Assembly: GCF_000321225.1 (NCBI RefSeq)
Contig: NW_004451653.1
Location: forward strand, 62,001 to 126,000
From: Odobenus rosmarus divergens
Lineage: Eukaryota; Chordata; Mammalia; Carnivora; Odobenidae
Direction of reading: 5' to 3'
DNA: 64,000 bases
This document shows, piece by piece, positions 36,036 to 47,682 of the stretch. A program made the position numbers and the translations under genes. The notes under the pieces were generated by a model. It was not told the DNA's origin. It searched no databases and saw only the letters and a list, made by a program, of their open reading frames with translations. Every line of letters begins with the position of its first letter. Positions within the stretch are counted from its first letter, which is position 1.

Positions 36036-36374
36036 ATTTTAAACTAGCATTTGGACTTTCTTTAAACTATTCCTTTAAATATATTAAAATTATCCTATCA
36101 TGGAAGTGGCATAAATTATAGAAGTTGGTCCAATAATATCTCATTAGTGATCTAAATCAGGAAGAACTGTGGACCAAGTCATATATTGGGCATAAACATG
36201 TTTTTCAGCCCCAAAATGGGTCTTACTGAGTAACTTAAATATTATAAGAAGAGAATTCTCTTCTTAACAGTGTTTGAATTTATTCTCTACATCAAATTCT
36301 TATTTCAGCTAAATGAGCTTTTTATATTTTCTTTTCTAAAAAGCTTACTCTAATAATGTGTTCAGAAATATTAC

Positions 36375-36474
36375 CTGCAATATAGTAATGAACAGGAAGA
36401 AAGCATTAGCAGCTTTGCTAAACTGCAGATACAAATATCGAGGGAGGAATGACCACATGCTGTACTTGGCTGTG
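36375..36474 (-). CDS. Flippase exon 2: TM1
   Basis: 100 nt, acceptor CTACAG|CACAGCC, donor TTGCAG|GTAATA. It codes residues 34-67: STAKYS, then [10 protein letters not shown] and [13 protein letters not shown]. The STAKY and LPR..Y..F...ANAFFLFI pattern is diagnostic of ATP8-class flippases. TM1 covers about residues 55-72. The exon ends in phase 0 with the first Gln of the QQ pair. In yeast Drs2-type flippases this pair is linked to phosphatidylserine recognition, and it is retained here. Confidence 0.95.
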
Positions 36475-36955
36475 CTGTAGGTAAAAAGAAAAATGTCATT
36501 ATCAGTTAACACTGTGAACTCTAAAAACACCAAAGGAAAACCCAGAAGTAGATAAAATATTGTTATCAAACACTGACTCTTTTCTAAAGATTTTTTTGCC
36601 ATTTTTAAAAACATTATTATCTGAAAACAATGTCAGGATAAAGAAAGAATTTTCCCCATTTCAGGAACTAAGTACTATGAATACAGTAGATAAGCAAGAT
36701 GTATTCCACATTTTCTAATGGCCTGTAATTCTTGTAACAAAACTTCTAAACATTCATCTTATAGTTCAAGGATAATAAGAGTCACCCATTTTTCTCCCTT
36801 CTCTCCCTCACAGGTTCTTTATCACTAAGTTATCTTAAATCCATCAACCTCCCTCCCCTACCCCCAATGCCTACGCCACATCATGGACAAAGAAAATAAT
36901 CACAGGTGTGTTTCTTGTTTTCTAATGAATCTACTATATTTTAAAATCAGAAAGA
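36475..36955. other. Intron 1 DNA without a recognised element
   Basis: Nothing recognised. An open frame covering 36345-36614 on the minus strand is exon 2 plus flanking intron. Confidence 0.45.
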
Positions 36956-38529
36956 CCAGGAGTTTTGGGAAGACAACAGAATAGGAGGATCCAGAGTTCA
37001 ACTTGTCCCACAAACACACCAAGATAACAGCTCCAACACAGAGAAGCCACACCAAAAAGGGCAGGAGGGGCAGAGTTCCAGTTGGGAACCAAATTCCCTG
37101 TACAACTAACCACAAACGGGGAGGGGGGGTGCAGCACAAGTCCCAAGAAGCAGGAGGATCTGATCCCACACAGGGCACCCCCAGACTTGGGGACTCACAC
37201 TGATGAGTCCCCAAAAATCTGGCTTTGAAAACCAGCAGGGCTTCAATCCAAGAGCTGTAAAACTCAGCAGGCCTAACTGTGGGAGAGCCAGAGACTGAGA
37301 GAAAGCTGAGTCCCTGCCCTTAAAGAGCCAGTATACTAAACTCAGACCAAGACCCAACACAGAAGCAGCAGTTTGAAAAGCACATGGGGTATACAGGAAG
37401 GAGATTTATTTACTAATGTTAAAATGTGTGCTGGAGGAGCAAGAGGCTGCATGAGATTTTTCTAGGAACAAGAGTGCTGGCAGAGGCCATTTCTCTTTCC
37501 CTTCCTCAGCCTAGATAGCCAGATGTTTGTGGGAGCTAGAAATACTCTTCATCTACCTTGCTAGCATTAGGGTGCCCCACCCCAGCATTCCCCTGTGGAC
37601 CCACCCCATCCAACCTGCTTGATTCCTCAGCAGCCATCCTGCCAAAACAGCTCCTACCCCACCACACCCTGCAAGCAACTCCCACAGGGACCAGAACCAC
37701 TTCAAAGTGACTCCTGCTCTGGAAAGAGGGAGAGATAACCCCACATACCAACATGCCCACAGTTTCTGCAGCCAGGCCTCTTAGCTGGCTATGCAGAAAG
37801 CAAGCCCTGCCCTACTGTGCATCAGCAGCTGTGTCAGAGAGGCTATTTGCAGACAACTAGGCTGACTTCTGGCCCTGCCCACCAGCAAGCCCACAGTAGC
37901 CACAGACAGGTCTCTCCACAGTACAGGGAGCAAACCCTGTCCTGTGCACAAACAGAAGGAAAGGTGGGTCATTGCAGCTGGCTAAACTAAGGGTAACTGA
38001 GGCCCAACCATAAGAGGAGGGTGCAAGTAGCCCACACAGGGGACACCCCTGGAGGATGTGGCTCTGGTGACCAAGGGAGATTGCACTGTAGGGCACCACT
38101 CTTCTACAGAAGGCCAGTATGTTCAAGTCCAGGAGATGTAAGCAACCTACCTAATACACAGATAGAGACACAGAGTTAGACAAAATGAGGAGACAGAAGA
38201 ATATGTCACAAATGAAAGACCAAGACAAAAACCACAGGAAAAGACCAAAATGAAACAAAAATAATATGCCTGATAAAAAAAATTCAAAGTACTGATCATA
38301 AAGATACCCATGGGACTTGAGAAAAGAGTGGATGTACTCAGTGAGAACTTCAACAAAGAGACAGAAAAAATTAAAAAACCAGTGAGAGCTGAAGAATTCA
38401 ATAACAGAAATAAAAAATACACTAGAGGGAACCACAAGCATATTAGAGGATGCAGAAGAACAGATTAGCAATCTCAGACAGGGTAATGGAAAGCAACCAA
38501 GCTGAACAGCAAAAAGAAAAATCAATAAT

Positions 38530-38720
38530 GGGGCACCTGGGTGGTTCAGTCGTTAAGCGTCTGCCTTCAGCTCAGGCCATGGTCCCAGGGTCCTGGGATC
38601 GAGCCCCACATCGGGCTCCCTGATCCGCGGGAAGACTGCTTCTCCCTCTCCCACTCCCCCGGCTTGTGTTCCCTCTCTCGCTGTGTCTCTCTCTGTTAAA
38701 TAAATAAAATCTTTAAAAAA
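38530..38720 (+). mobile_element. SINEC nested in L1
   Basis: Duplication AAAGAAAAATCAATAAT on both sides (38513-38529 and about 38721-38737). Confidence 0.95.
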
Positions 38721-38829
38721 AAAGAAAAATCAATAATAAAAAAATGAAAATAGGTTAAGGGGACTCTGTGGCATCATCAAGTGTAATAACATTCGCATTA
38801 TAGGGATTCTAGAAAAAGAAGAGAAAGAG

Positions 38830-39022
38830 GGACGTCTGGGTGGCTCAGTTGGTTAAGCATCTGCCTTCAGCTCAGGTCATGATCCCAGGGTCCTGGGATC
38901 AAGTCCCGCATTGGGCTCCTTGCTCAGCAAGGAGCCTGCTTCTCCCTCTGCCTGCCACTCCTGCTGCTTGTGCTCACTTTCTCTAATAAATAAATAAAAT
39001 CTTTAAAAAAAAAAAAAAAGAA
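38830..39022 (+). mobile_element. SINEC nested in L1
   Basis: Long duplication AGAAAAAGAAGAGAAAGAG at 38811-38829 and about 39023-39041. Confidence 0.95.
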
Positions 39023-39597
39023 AGAAAAAGAAGAGAAAGAGAAGGGGGCAAAAAATTTATGTGAAGAAATAGCTGAAGATGACTCTAATCTGGGGACATC
39101 AAGATATAGGAAGCAGAGAGAGTCCCTAACAAGATGAACCCAAAGATATCTACACCAAGACATATAATAATTAAAATGCCAAAGAGTAATGATAGAGAAT
39201 TTTTTAAAAAGCAAGAGACAAGCAGAGAGTTACATACAAGGAAAACCCCATAAAGAGCTATAAGGTGATTTTTCAGCAGAAACTGCAGACCAAAAGTTCA
39301 GAATGCTAAAAGAAAAAAAAAAAAAACAACCCTACAACTAAGAATATTCTATCCAGCAAGTTTACCATTCAGAATAGAAAAAGAGGTAAGGAGTTTCCCA
39401 GACAAACAAAAGTTAGAGGAGTTCATCTCAACTAAAGCAGTCTTACAAGAAATGTGTAAGGAAATTCCTTAAGTGGAAAGAAAAGGCCATAATTAAAAGT
39501 ATGAAAGGAAAAAATTTCACAGGTAAAAGCAAACATAGTAAAGGTAGTAGATGAATCACTTATAAAGTGACTATGAAGGTTAAAGGACAAAAGTAGT

Positions 39598-39794
39598 GGG
39601 GCGCCTGGGTGGCTCAGTTGGTTAAGCATTGGACTTTGACTCAGGTCATGATCTCAGGGTCCTGGTATTGAGCCCCACGTCAGGCTCTGGGGAGTCTGCT
39701 TCTCCCTCTCTCTCTCTCTCTCTCTCCCTCTGCCCCTCCCCCTGCTTGTGCTTCCTCTCCATCTCTCTCAAATAAATAAAATCTTTATTAAAAA
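39598..39794 (+). mobile_element. SINEC, first of a tandem pair
   Basis: Left flank GGACAAAAGTAGT (39585-39597). Its tail ends at GAGACAAAAG, where the second SINE starts. Confidence 0.94.
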
Positions 39795-39804
39795 GAGACA
39801 AAAG

Positions 39805-40022
39805 GGGACGCCTGGGTGGCTCAGTTGGTTAAGCAACTGCCTTCGGCTTGGGTCATGATCCTGGAGTCCTGGGATCAAGTCCCGCACGGGGTCCCTGCTC
39901 AGCAGGGAGTCTGCTTCTCCCTCTGACCCTCCCCCCTCTCATGCTCTATCTCATTCTCTCTCTCAAATAAATAAATAAAATCTTAAAAAATAAATAAATA
40001 CATACTTTATTTAAAAAAAAAG
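39805..40022 (+). mobile_element. SINEC, second of a tandem pair
   Basis: Between GAGACAAAAG (39795-39804) and GAGACAAAAGTAGT (40023-40036), i.e. inserted at the target duplication of the first. Confidence 0.94.
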
Positions 40023-41009
40023 GAGACAAAAGTAGTAAAATTACCTTCCAAAAAAACTGGCCAAAATAAAAAGACATAAGATATGACATCATATACATAA
40101 AACAGAGGGGGAAGTAAAAATTTAGTGCTTTTAAAATGTGTTTGAACTTAAGTGACTATCAACTTAACATAGAGTGCTAAATTCATAAGATTTCATATAG
40201 ATGATCCTGATGGTAACCATAGATCAAAAACCTATAATAGTTACACAAAAAATAAAGAGAAAGAAATCCAAGCATAACACTAAAGAAAGCCATCAAACCA
40301 CAAAGAAAAAGAGCAAGAAAAGAAAGGAACAGAGAAGAACAGAAAACAACCAGACACAATTGGGAAAAAATGACAGGAAGTAAATACCTATCAATAATTA
40401 AATGTAAATGGACTAAATGCTCAAATCAAAATACATAGGGTACTGAATAGATAAAAACAAACAATAATAAACAAACATAATCCATAAGCTGCTTATAAGT
40501 TACTCACTCCAGACCTAAAGACCTGAAAGTGAAGAGATGAAAAAACATACCAAGCAAATGGGAGCTAAAAAAAAAAAAAAAAAGCTGGGGTAGCAATACT
40601 TATATCAGACTAAATAGACCTTAAAACAAAGACTATAGCAAGAGACAATACACTACACAATGATAAAGGGATTAATCCAACAAGAGGATATAACAATTGT
40701 AAATATCTATGCACTCAACCTAGGAGCACCTAAACACAAATAGCGAACATTAACAGTAATAAAGGAAGAAACTGACAGTGATACAGCTAATAGTAAAGGA
40801 CTTCAACACTCCACTTACATCAATGGATGGATGACCCAGAGAGAAAATCAAGGAAACAGTAGCTGTGAACCAGATTAGACCAGAAGGACCTAATAGATAT
40901 AAACAGGATATTCCATCCCAAACAGCAGAATACACATTCTTTTCGAGTGCACATAGAATATTCTCTAGAGTAAATCATATATTAGGCCACAAAACAAGTC
41001 TTTGTAAAT

Positions 41010-41256
41010 TTAGAAGATTGGGGAAATCGGAGGGGGAGACGAACCATGAAAGACTATGGACCCTGAGAAACAAACTGAGGGTTCTAGAGGGGAGGGGGTG
41101 GGGGGATGGGTGATGGGTTAGCCTGGTGATGGGTATTAAAGAGGGCACATACTGAATGGAGCACTGGGTGTTATAGGCAAACAATGAATCATGGGACACT
41201 ACATCAAAAACTAATGATGTAATGTATGGTGATTAACATAACATAAAAAAAGACAT
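41010..41256 (+). mobile_element. Truncated young carnivore L1 inside the older L1
   Basis: Same 3' end as 3510-3852 (TTAGCCTGGTGATGGGTATT, GAGCACTGGGTGTTATAGG, TGATGTAATGTATGGTGATT, short A tail). Confidence 0.88.
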
Positions 41257-41455
41257 TAGTAGAGTAATTAGTAAAATTTGAATAAGGTCTATAGATTAGA
41301 TAATAATATCAAATTGATGTTACTGTCTTGATTTTTATAATTATACTATGTCTATAAGGGAAAATGGTCTTATTTTCAGGAAATACACACTGATGTAAAT
41401 AGGCGTATTTGCAATCCAATCTCAAATTGTTCAGAAAAAAAATGTGTGATATATA

Positions 41456-41476
41456 TGTGTGTGTGTGTGTGTGTGT
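41456..41476. repeat. (GT)n microsatellite
   Basis: About ten GT units. Confidence 0.9.
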
Positions 41477-41653
41477 ATGAGAAAGAGACTACATAGAGAA
41501 AAAATTATATATATATGAGAGAGAAGGAATAATAAGACAAATGTGGCAAAATGCTAATATTTGCAAAAAAAAGTATCAAGCATCTTTTCTGACCAAAATG
41601 ATATGAAGCTAGAAATCAATTACAAAAAAGAAAACTGTAAAAAACACAAACAT

Positions 41654-41845
41654 GGGGTGTCTGGACGGCTCAGTCGGTTACTCTTCTGCCTTCGGCTCAG
41701 GTCATGATCCCAGGGTCCTGGGACTGAGCCCCTCATCTGACTCCCTGCTCAGCAGGGAGCCTGCTTCTCCCTCTCCCCCTCCTCCCCACTCGTGCTCACT
41801 CTCTGTCAAATAAATAAATAAAATCTTTAAAAAAAAAAAAAAAAA
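41654..41845 (+). mobile_element. SINEC nested in L1
   Basis: Head GGGGTGTCTGGACGGCTCAG, tail with 17 A. Imperfect flanks AAACACAAACAT / AAACACAAGCAC. Confidence 0.93.
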
Positions 41846-43901
41846 GCAAACACAAGCACATGGAAACTAAATAACATGCACCTAATCAATGAAGAAATCA
41901 AAAATTACATGGAGACAAATGAAATTGGAAACACAGTGGTCCAAAATCTTTGGGACACAGTAAAACCTATGGAAGGAAGTTTATAGTGATATAGACCTAC
42001 TTCAAGAAATTAAAAAAAAAATCTCAAACAACCTAACCTTACACCTAAAGGAGCTAGAAAAAGAAGAATGAATGAAGTCCAAAGCTAGTAGAAGGAAGGA
42101 GACAATAAAGATTAGAATAGAAATAAATGAGACTAAAACATTAGAAAAAATAAATGAAACCAAGAATGGTTCTTTAAAAAAGATAAAAATCGATAAATTC
42201 TAACCAGAGTCATCAAGGAAAAAAATGACTCAAATAAAGTCAGAAATGAAGGAGGAGAAATAACCAACACCACAGAAATACAAAGGATTATAAGAGAATA
42301 TTATGAAAAAATTACATGCCAAAAATTGGACAACCTAGAAGAAATGGATAAATTCCTAAAAACATACAATATTCCAAAACTGAAGCAGGAAGAAATAGAA
42401 AATTTGAACACACAGATTGCTAATATTGAAATTGAACTGGTAACCAAGAAACTCCACAAACAAAAGTCCAGGACCAGATAGTTCCACGGGTGAATTCTGC
42501 CAAACTTCTGAAAAAGAGTTACTGTATAGTCTTCTCAAACTATTCCAAAAAAAAAAAAGAAAGAAAGAAGAAGAAGAAGAGGAAGGAAAACTTCCATATT
42601 CATTCTACAAGTCCAGCATTACCCTCATACCAAAACCAAATAAAGACACTGCAAAAAAGAAAATCACAGGCCAATATCCCTGATGAGAATAGATTAAAAA
42701 ATCCTCAACAAAATAGTACCAAACTGAATCCAACAATACATTAAAAGAATCATTCACCAGGATCAAGTAAGATTTATTCCAGAGATGCAAATGTGGTTCA
42801 ATATTTGCAAATCAATTAGTGTGATATATCATATCAACAAGAAAAAGGATAAAAACATATGATCATCCTAATAGGTGCGGAAAAAGCAATTGACAAAATA
42901 TAACATCCATTCTTAATAAAAACTCTGAACAAAATAGGTTTGGAGGAAACGTACCTCAACATACTAAAGGTTTTGTATGAAAAACCCACAGCTAACACTA
43001 CACTCAACAGTGAAAAACTGAGAGATTTTCCTCGAAGGATCAAAAACAAGAAAAGGGTGTCGACTCTCACCAATTTTATTCAAAATAGTACCGCCAAATC
43101 CTAGCCACAGCAATCAGAAAAAAAAAGGGGGGGTATCCAAATTGATAAGGAAGAAGAAAAGCTGTCACTAGGTGCAGTTTCATGATGATACATGAAAAAC
43201 CCTTAAAGCTCCACCAAAAGACTATTAGGACTGAGAAATGAATTTAGGAAAGTTGCAGAATTCAAAGTTAATATACAGAAATCTGTTGTGTTTCTATACA
43301 CTAATTATGAAGTTACAGAAAGAGAAATCAAGAAAAAAAAATCCCATTCACAATTGCACCAAAATAAAATACCTAGGAATAAACTTAATCAAGGAGGTGA
43401 AAGACCTGTACTCTGAAAACTCTAAAACAGTGATGAAAGAAACTGAAGATGACACCAACAAATAGCAAGATATTTCGTGCCCATGGATTGGAAGAATCAA
43501 TATTTTTTAAATGTCCATACTACCCAAAGCAATACCTATCAAAATACCAACATTTTTCATAGAACTAGAATAGTCTTCAAATTTGTATGAAGCTGCAAAA
43601 GACCCCAAGTAGCCAAAGCAATCTTGAGAAAGAAGAACAAAGCTAGACATATCACAGTCCCAGATTTCAAGATTTACAATAAACCTATAGTAATCAAAAC
43701 AGTATGGTCCTGGCACAAAAATAGACACATAGATTAATAGAACAGAATAGAGAACCCAGAAATAAACCCACACATACGATCACTTAATCTACGACATAGG
43801 AGGCAAGAATACACAATGAGGAAAAGAGTTTCTTTAAGAAATGGTACTGGGAAAACTGGACAGCTAAATGCAAAAGAATGAAACTGGACCACTTTCTTAC
43901 A

Positions 43902-43903
<2 letters not shown>

Positions 43904-43940
<37 letters not shown>
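43904..43940. repeat. (CA)n microsatellite
   Basis: About 18 CA units inside the L1. Confidence 0.95.
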
Positions 43941-43943
<3 letters not shown>

Positions 43944-45071
43944 CCTCAAAATGGATTAAATATCTAAATGTGAGACCTGAAATGATAAAACTCCTAAGCA
44001 GTTATTTCTTTGGCATTGGATGTAGAAATATTTTTTTAGATATGTCTTCTCTGGCAAGAGAAACAAAAGCAAAATTAAACTATCAGGATTACACTAAAAT
44101 AAAAAGCTTTTGCACAGTGAAGGAAACCATAAACAAAACAAACAGGCACCCTACTGAGTGGGAGAAGATATTTGCAAATGATATATCCAATTAGAGGTTA
44201 ACATCCAAAATATATAAAGAACTTATTCAACTTAACACCTCCCCACAATTAATCTGATTAAAAATGGGCAGAGGACCTAGACATTTTTCCAAAGAAGACA
44301 TACAGATGGCCAACAGATACACAAAAAGATGCTCAAGATCACTAATCATCAGGGAAATGCAAATTAAAATCACAATGAAATATCACCTTACACCTGTCAG
44401 AATGGTTAAAATAAAAAAAGAAATAAAAAAAAAGAAATAACAAGGATATGGAGAAAAAGGAACCCTTGCACACTGTTGGTAGGAATGCAGATTGGTGCAG
44501 CCCCTGTGGAAAACACTATGGAGGTTCCTTGAAAAATTAAAAATATAATTACCATATGATCTAGTAATTCACTTTGGATATTTATCCAAAGAAAACGAAA
44601 ACCTAAATTCACAAAGATCATGCACGCCTATATTTACTGCAGCATTATTTACAAGATATGGAAGCAACCCAAGTGTCCATCCATAGTTCAATGGGTAAAG
44701 GTGTAACACATATATACAACAGAATATTACTCAGTCATAAAAGAGAATGAAATCTTTCCATTTGCAACAGCATGGATGGACCTAGAGGGTATGATGCTAA
44801 GTGAAATAAGTCAGAGAAGGACAAATACTATATGATTGCAGTCGTATGGGAATTTCAAAAAGAAACAAAAAAGAGACAGACTCAAATGCAGAGAATGAAC
44901 TGGTGGTTGTCAGAGGGAGGTGAATGGGGGGGTGGGTGAAATAGGTAAAGGGGATTAAGAGTACAGTTATCTTGATGAGCACTGAGTAATGTATAGAACT
45001 GTTGAATCACTATATTGTAATCCTGAAATTAATATAACTCTGTATGTTAACTAAACTTCAATTAAAAAAAA

Positions 45072-45430
45072 GAAGCCAAATGCTCAATTCCCTAATATAG
45101 GATATTGGTGGACAATTCAGCAGATCTGTGAGATTCCACTGGAAAGCACTTTACCTCATAGGTAGGTATTACTAAAGAGAGCTCCCAAATGGCAGTGTGC
45201 TGCTTGGTATTGCCATGAACAGGCACAAGTGAGAGGAGAGGCCAACTCAGAAAGAAACCTTGAAGGTGAGATGAAAACACAGCCTCTTCTTGGTGGTGAA
45301 CTTGAGAATTCAAAGTTTCTCAAGGCCTGAGACAACTGTTATAGCCTGAAGCATCCACACCAAGTGTTTCTTGCAGGTGAGGACCACATCTTCTTCCTCC
45401 TTCCTCTCCTCCCAGCTACACACACTTCTC
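45072..45430. other. Intron 1 sequence next to exon 1, unique
   Basis: No repeat recognised between the L1 end and exon 1. Confidence 0.45.
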
Positions 45431-45432
45431 AC

Positions 45433-45577
45433 CTGATTGAGTTTTTGCAGAAACTGTTCCTAAGGGGTTCATTGAGGTAAATGGTGCGGACTTTGGACAC
45501 ATCTGATTCTTGCAGAGATTGTTGCCAGCCCATCTTTGCCTCCACCTTCTGACAGCCCAAAGAGAAATCGACAGGTC
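45433..45577 (-). CDS. Flippase exon 1 of the visible part (N-terminus)
   Basis: The acceptor TTCTTGATGCAG lies at 45578 and the donor AG|GTGAGA at 45432. The exon is 145 nt. The best start is the ATG at 45533 (A at -3 and G at +4), giving 33 codons plus two nucleotides, beginning MGWQQSLQES and carrying RTIYLNEPLRNSFCKNSI. The RTIYLN block is the conserved entry to P4-ATPase TM1. The frame is also open upstream of the ATG to the acceptor (PVDFSLGCQKVEAK), and this matches the longer N-terminal form of ATP8A2, so an earlier start in an unseen exon is possible. The last two nucleotides (AG) join the C of the next exon to make Ser34. Confidence 0.88.
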
Positions 45578-45689
45578 CTGCATCAAGAAGGCATAGGGAT
45601 GTTACACAGAAATGCAAATGAAGTCAGGCTCCAGGGACAGTACGAAGTGCACTGTGTATTCTGGTTGGGCACTTCAGCCTCTGTGAGTC

Positions 45690-46030
45690 CCCTGGAGGCA
45701 GACTGCTTTCTTAGCCCCCAGCTCCTCATCTACCCAATCCACTTCTCCAGGGATTGGGCCCCCTAGACCTCCCCTGCCACCTTGCATTGGGGGAGGCAGC
45801 TCTACTTCCCTCACAGCTCCCACACCCCGCTCCCCTCCCCTCCCCAGCCCCAGAGGCTCTGGGTGGGCACTGACACTCTGCCCAGGGAGGAGACTGGGAA
45901 CCAAGCAGTGATATAGGATCCAGCAGCTGGGTCAGAAAGAGGAGGGGGAGGGGAGAAGGTGAAGAGGGCTGGGGGACAGGGAAGGGAGAGTGTCTTGGCT
46001 GAAGAGCAACAGTTCCCTGACCAGAGAGCA
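45690..46030 (-). promoter_or_regulatory. C/G-rich tract 5' of exon 1 (candidate regulatory)
   Basis: CTCCCCTCCCCTCCCC at about 45831-45846 and AGGAGGGGGAGGGGAGAAGG near 45940 give G-rich boxes, few CpGs. The position just upstream of exon 1 (in gene orientation) suggests 5' flank or 5'UTR intron. Function is not shown by sequence. Confidence 0.25.
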
Positions 46031-46039
46031 ACTCCTGGC

Positions 46040-46560
46040 CATGATGGCCTTAACACTCCCCTCAGTTTGACTTAATTTTAAACAGATGTCTTATCCATAG
46101 ACCCCTGAACTCCCTTTCCTTTTTGCTAACATAAAACATTTACCTTAGAATACCTAACCATAAATTCTTAACTCTACTCCCTTTGAAATGTATATAAACC
46201 TCCTTAAAAGCCCCTTGCCAGCTTTAAGATCCAGGGAATGCCTTTCTCAAGGACCTGGGATGTCTCTGAAATGTAATCATCAAAGATCTCCATGGTAAGG
46301 TAGGAGCCTAACTTCAGGGGGTGCCTTGCTCCAAGTATAAAACTCCTTCCTGTCATGAAGATAAGAGAAAATGTACTTATTCTTTGGGCAAGGCCAGTTA
46401 GCAGACACAAATGGCCAATGACAATCCCCACGTTCCCCACCCCAGCTCTTATAAACTCTCCCATCTTTCGTTTCAGCTGAGGTGAGTTCAGTTTCTCTCC
46501 CTATTGCAATAGTCTTTAATCAAGTATTCCTTGCCTGGTTGACTTTGCCCAGGCAATGTT
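46040..46560 (+). mobile_element. Probable solitary ERV1-type LTR
   Basis: Plus-strand order: GCTCTTATAAACTCTCCC (TATA box), then CCCTATTGCAATAGTCTTTA and ATCAAGTATTCCTTGCCTG, the polyA-signal/R-U5 layout of gammaretrovirus-like LTRs. No internal retroviral gene is seen next to it. Ends are approximate. Confidence 0.5.
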
Positions 46561-46564
46561 TGCT

Positions 46565-47480
46565 TTGATATCTCCTAACCCAAAAATGAATGAGGTTTTT
46601 GACCAAGGGGCCAAGGAAAGTCCCATTTGTTTCTGATGAGAAATAGAGGCTAGTATGCTCTCAACAGTAACAAGCATCTTTGTGCCAGTCCATGTGCTCA
46701 AATTTCCTCAGACTTGCCAAAAGTCCTGTAGTGCAGGATTGACATGGATATTCAGATCCTGGAGTGAAGGAACTTTCCCACCATCATTTATGTTTAGTTT
46801 AGCTATTTCTCTTCAAGCATTTCCCTAACGACCCATCCATGTGTGACTGTGAAGAAACAAAAGGTGAGTGATAGTTAACTAAGGAGCTGCTGATGAAAAT
46901 AAATAAAGCTCAAATCACCTGACTAGAGACCTGTGATCTTCAAGGCTACCTGCTAACCAGCTACCTGAGAGAAGAGTGCCCGTGACCAAGAATCCTAGTT
47001 TTAAGGCCTAAGCTAATGTCCCAGCTCACACACTAGGTGCCTCCCGCTACACCAACATGTCTCTTCAGCAAATAACTGGTCTGTTAGAGTGGGTCCCTTA
47101 AAATGAGTAATAGTAAAAAATGAGCCAGCACAGAATCTATGAAAAAGTATGCAGCCATTTGCCCAAAAGAATGACACAGTATAAGGAACAAAAGACAAAG
47201 GAAATTCTTGTTTGCACATCAAAAGAATTGTTACAAAACACAGAGAAAATGCATTTCCTGTAAAAGAAATTAAGTATGGCCATTATGAAACAAGAGGTCA
47301 AAAAAAGAAACACAAAAATATTTTTTAACATGATAATAAAACTGCAGGAGAATTTTTAACGTGACCTGAAAGAGCTTAGAAAAGAAATGAAAGAGAAATA
47401 TATTAAGAAAAAGGAAAGCCACATTAGAAGCAACTACACAACAGACAGCTGAAAAGAGGGATATCCTGCACAGACTGTAG
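46565..47480. other. Unassigned DNA upstream of the gene
   Basis: No gene or clear repeat. Short L1-like AT-rich text near 47250-47450. Confidence 0.35.
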
Positions 47481-47682
47481 AAAACCAAGCAAAATGCGGG
47501 GCATCTGGGTGCCTCGGTTGGTTAAGCAGCTGCCTTAGGATCCCAGGGTCCTGGGATTGAACCCCACCCCCCCACCTCCCCATTTCGGGATCCCTGCTCA
47601 GCGGGAAGCCTGCTTCTCCCTCTCCCTTGCCTGCCACTCCCCCTGCTTGTGTGCTCGCTCTCTCAAATAAATAAAATCTTTA

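Larger units (their letters stand above)
36960..45070 (+). mobile_element. Near full-length sense L1, intron 1, with nested insertions
   Basis: Order on the plus strand: GC-richer 5'UTR (about 36960-38140), ORF1 text (38150-39600), ORF2 (40200-44630) and 3'UTR with an A-run at 45063-45071. ORF2 marks include CCTAGACATTTTTCCAAAGA-type text at 44276 and the final GCAGCCCCTGTGGAAAACAC. Many stops and indels, so dead. Nested: SINEs at 38530, 38830, 39598, 39805 and 41654, a truncated L1 at 41010, and a (CA)n at 43904-43940. It runs antisense to the flippase gene. Confidence 0.9.
428..45577 (-). other. ATP8A-class P4-ATPase gene, 5' part (exons 1-11)
   Basis: Gene span on the minus strand, reading from high to low coordinates. 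Eleven exons splice in consistent phase into 355 codons without a stop. P4-ATPases flip aminophospholipids (mainly phosphatidylserine for ATP8A proteins) to the cytosolic leaflet at the cost of ATP, working with a CDC50 subunit. Visible: the Gln-Gln pair at the end of TM1 (residues 67-68), DGET of the actuator domain (168-171), PISL in TM4 (335-338). The phosphorylation (DKTG), nucleotide-binding and TM5-TM10 exons must lie beyond position 1. The sequence resembles ATP8A2 more than ATP8A1 but differs from both at many sites, so a third paralog is inferred. Intact frames and canonical splice sites argue against a pseudogene, although the unseen 3' half could carry lesions. Confidence 0.9.

Noticed and set aside
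37500..38126. Several overlapping minus-strand frames
   Set aside because: They are the antisense of the GC-richer L1 5'UTR.
428..45577. Processed pseudogene of ATP8A2
   Set aside because: Coding blocks are separated by introns with proper splice sites and phases; no poly-A or frame lesions.
45726..46056. Pro-rich minus-strand frames of 81-101 codons upstream of exon 1
   Set aside because: Composition-driven frames in a C-rich tract; no family match and no splice link to exon 1 in frame.
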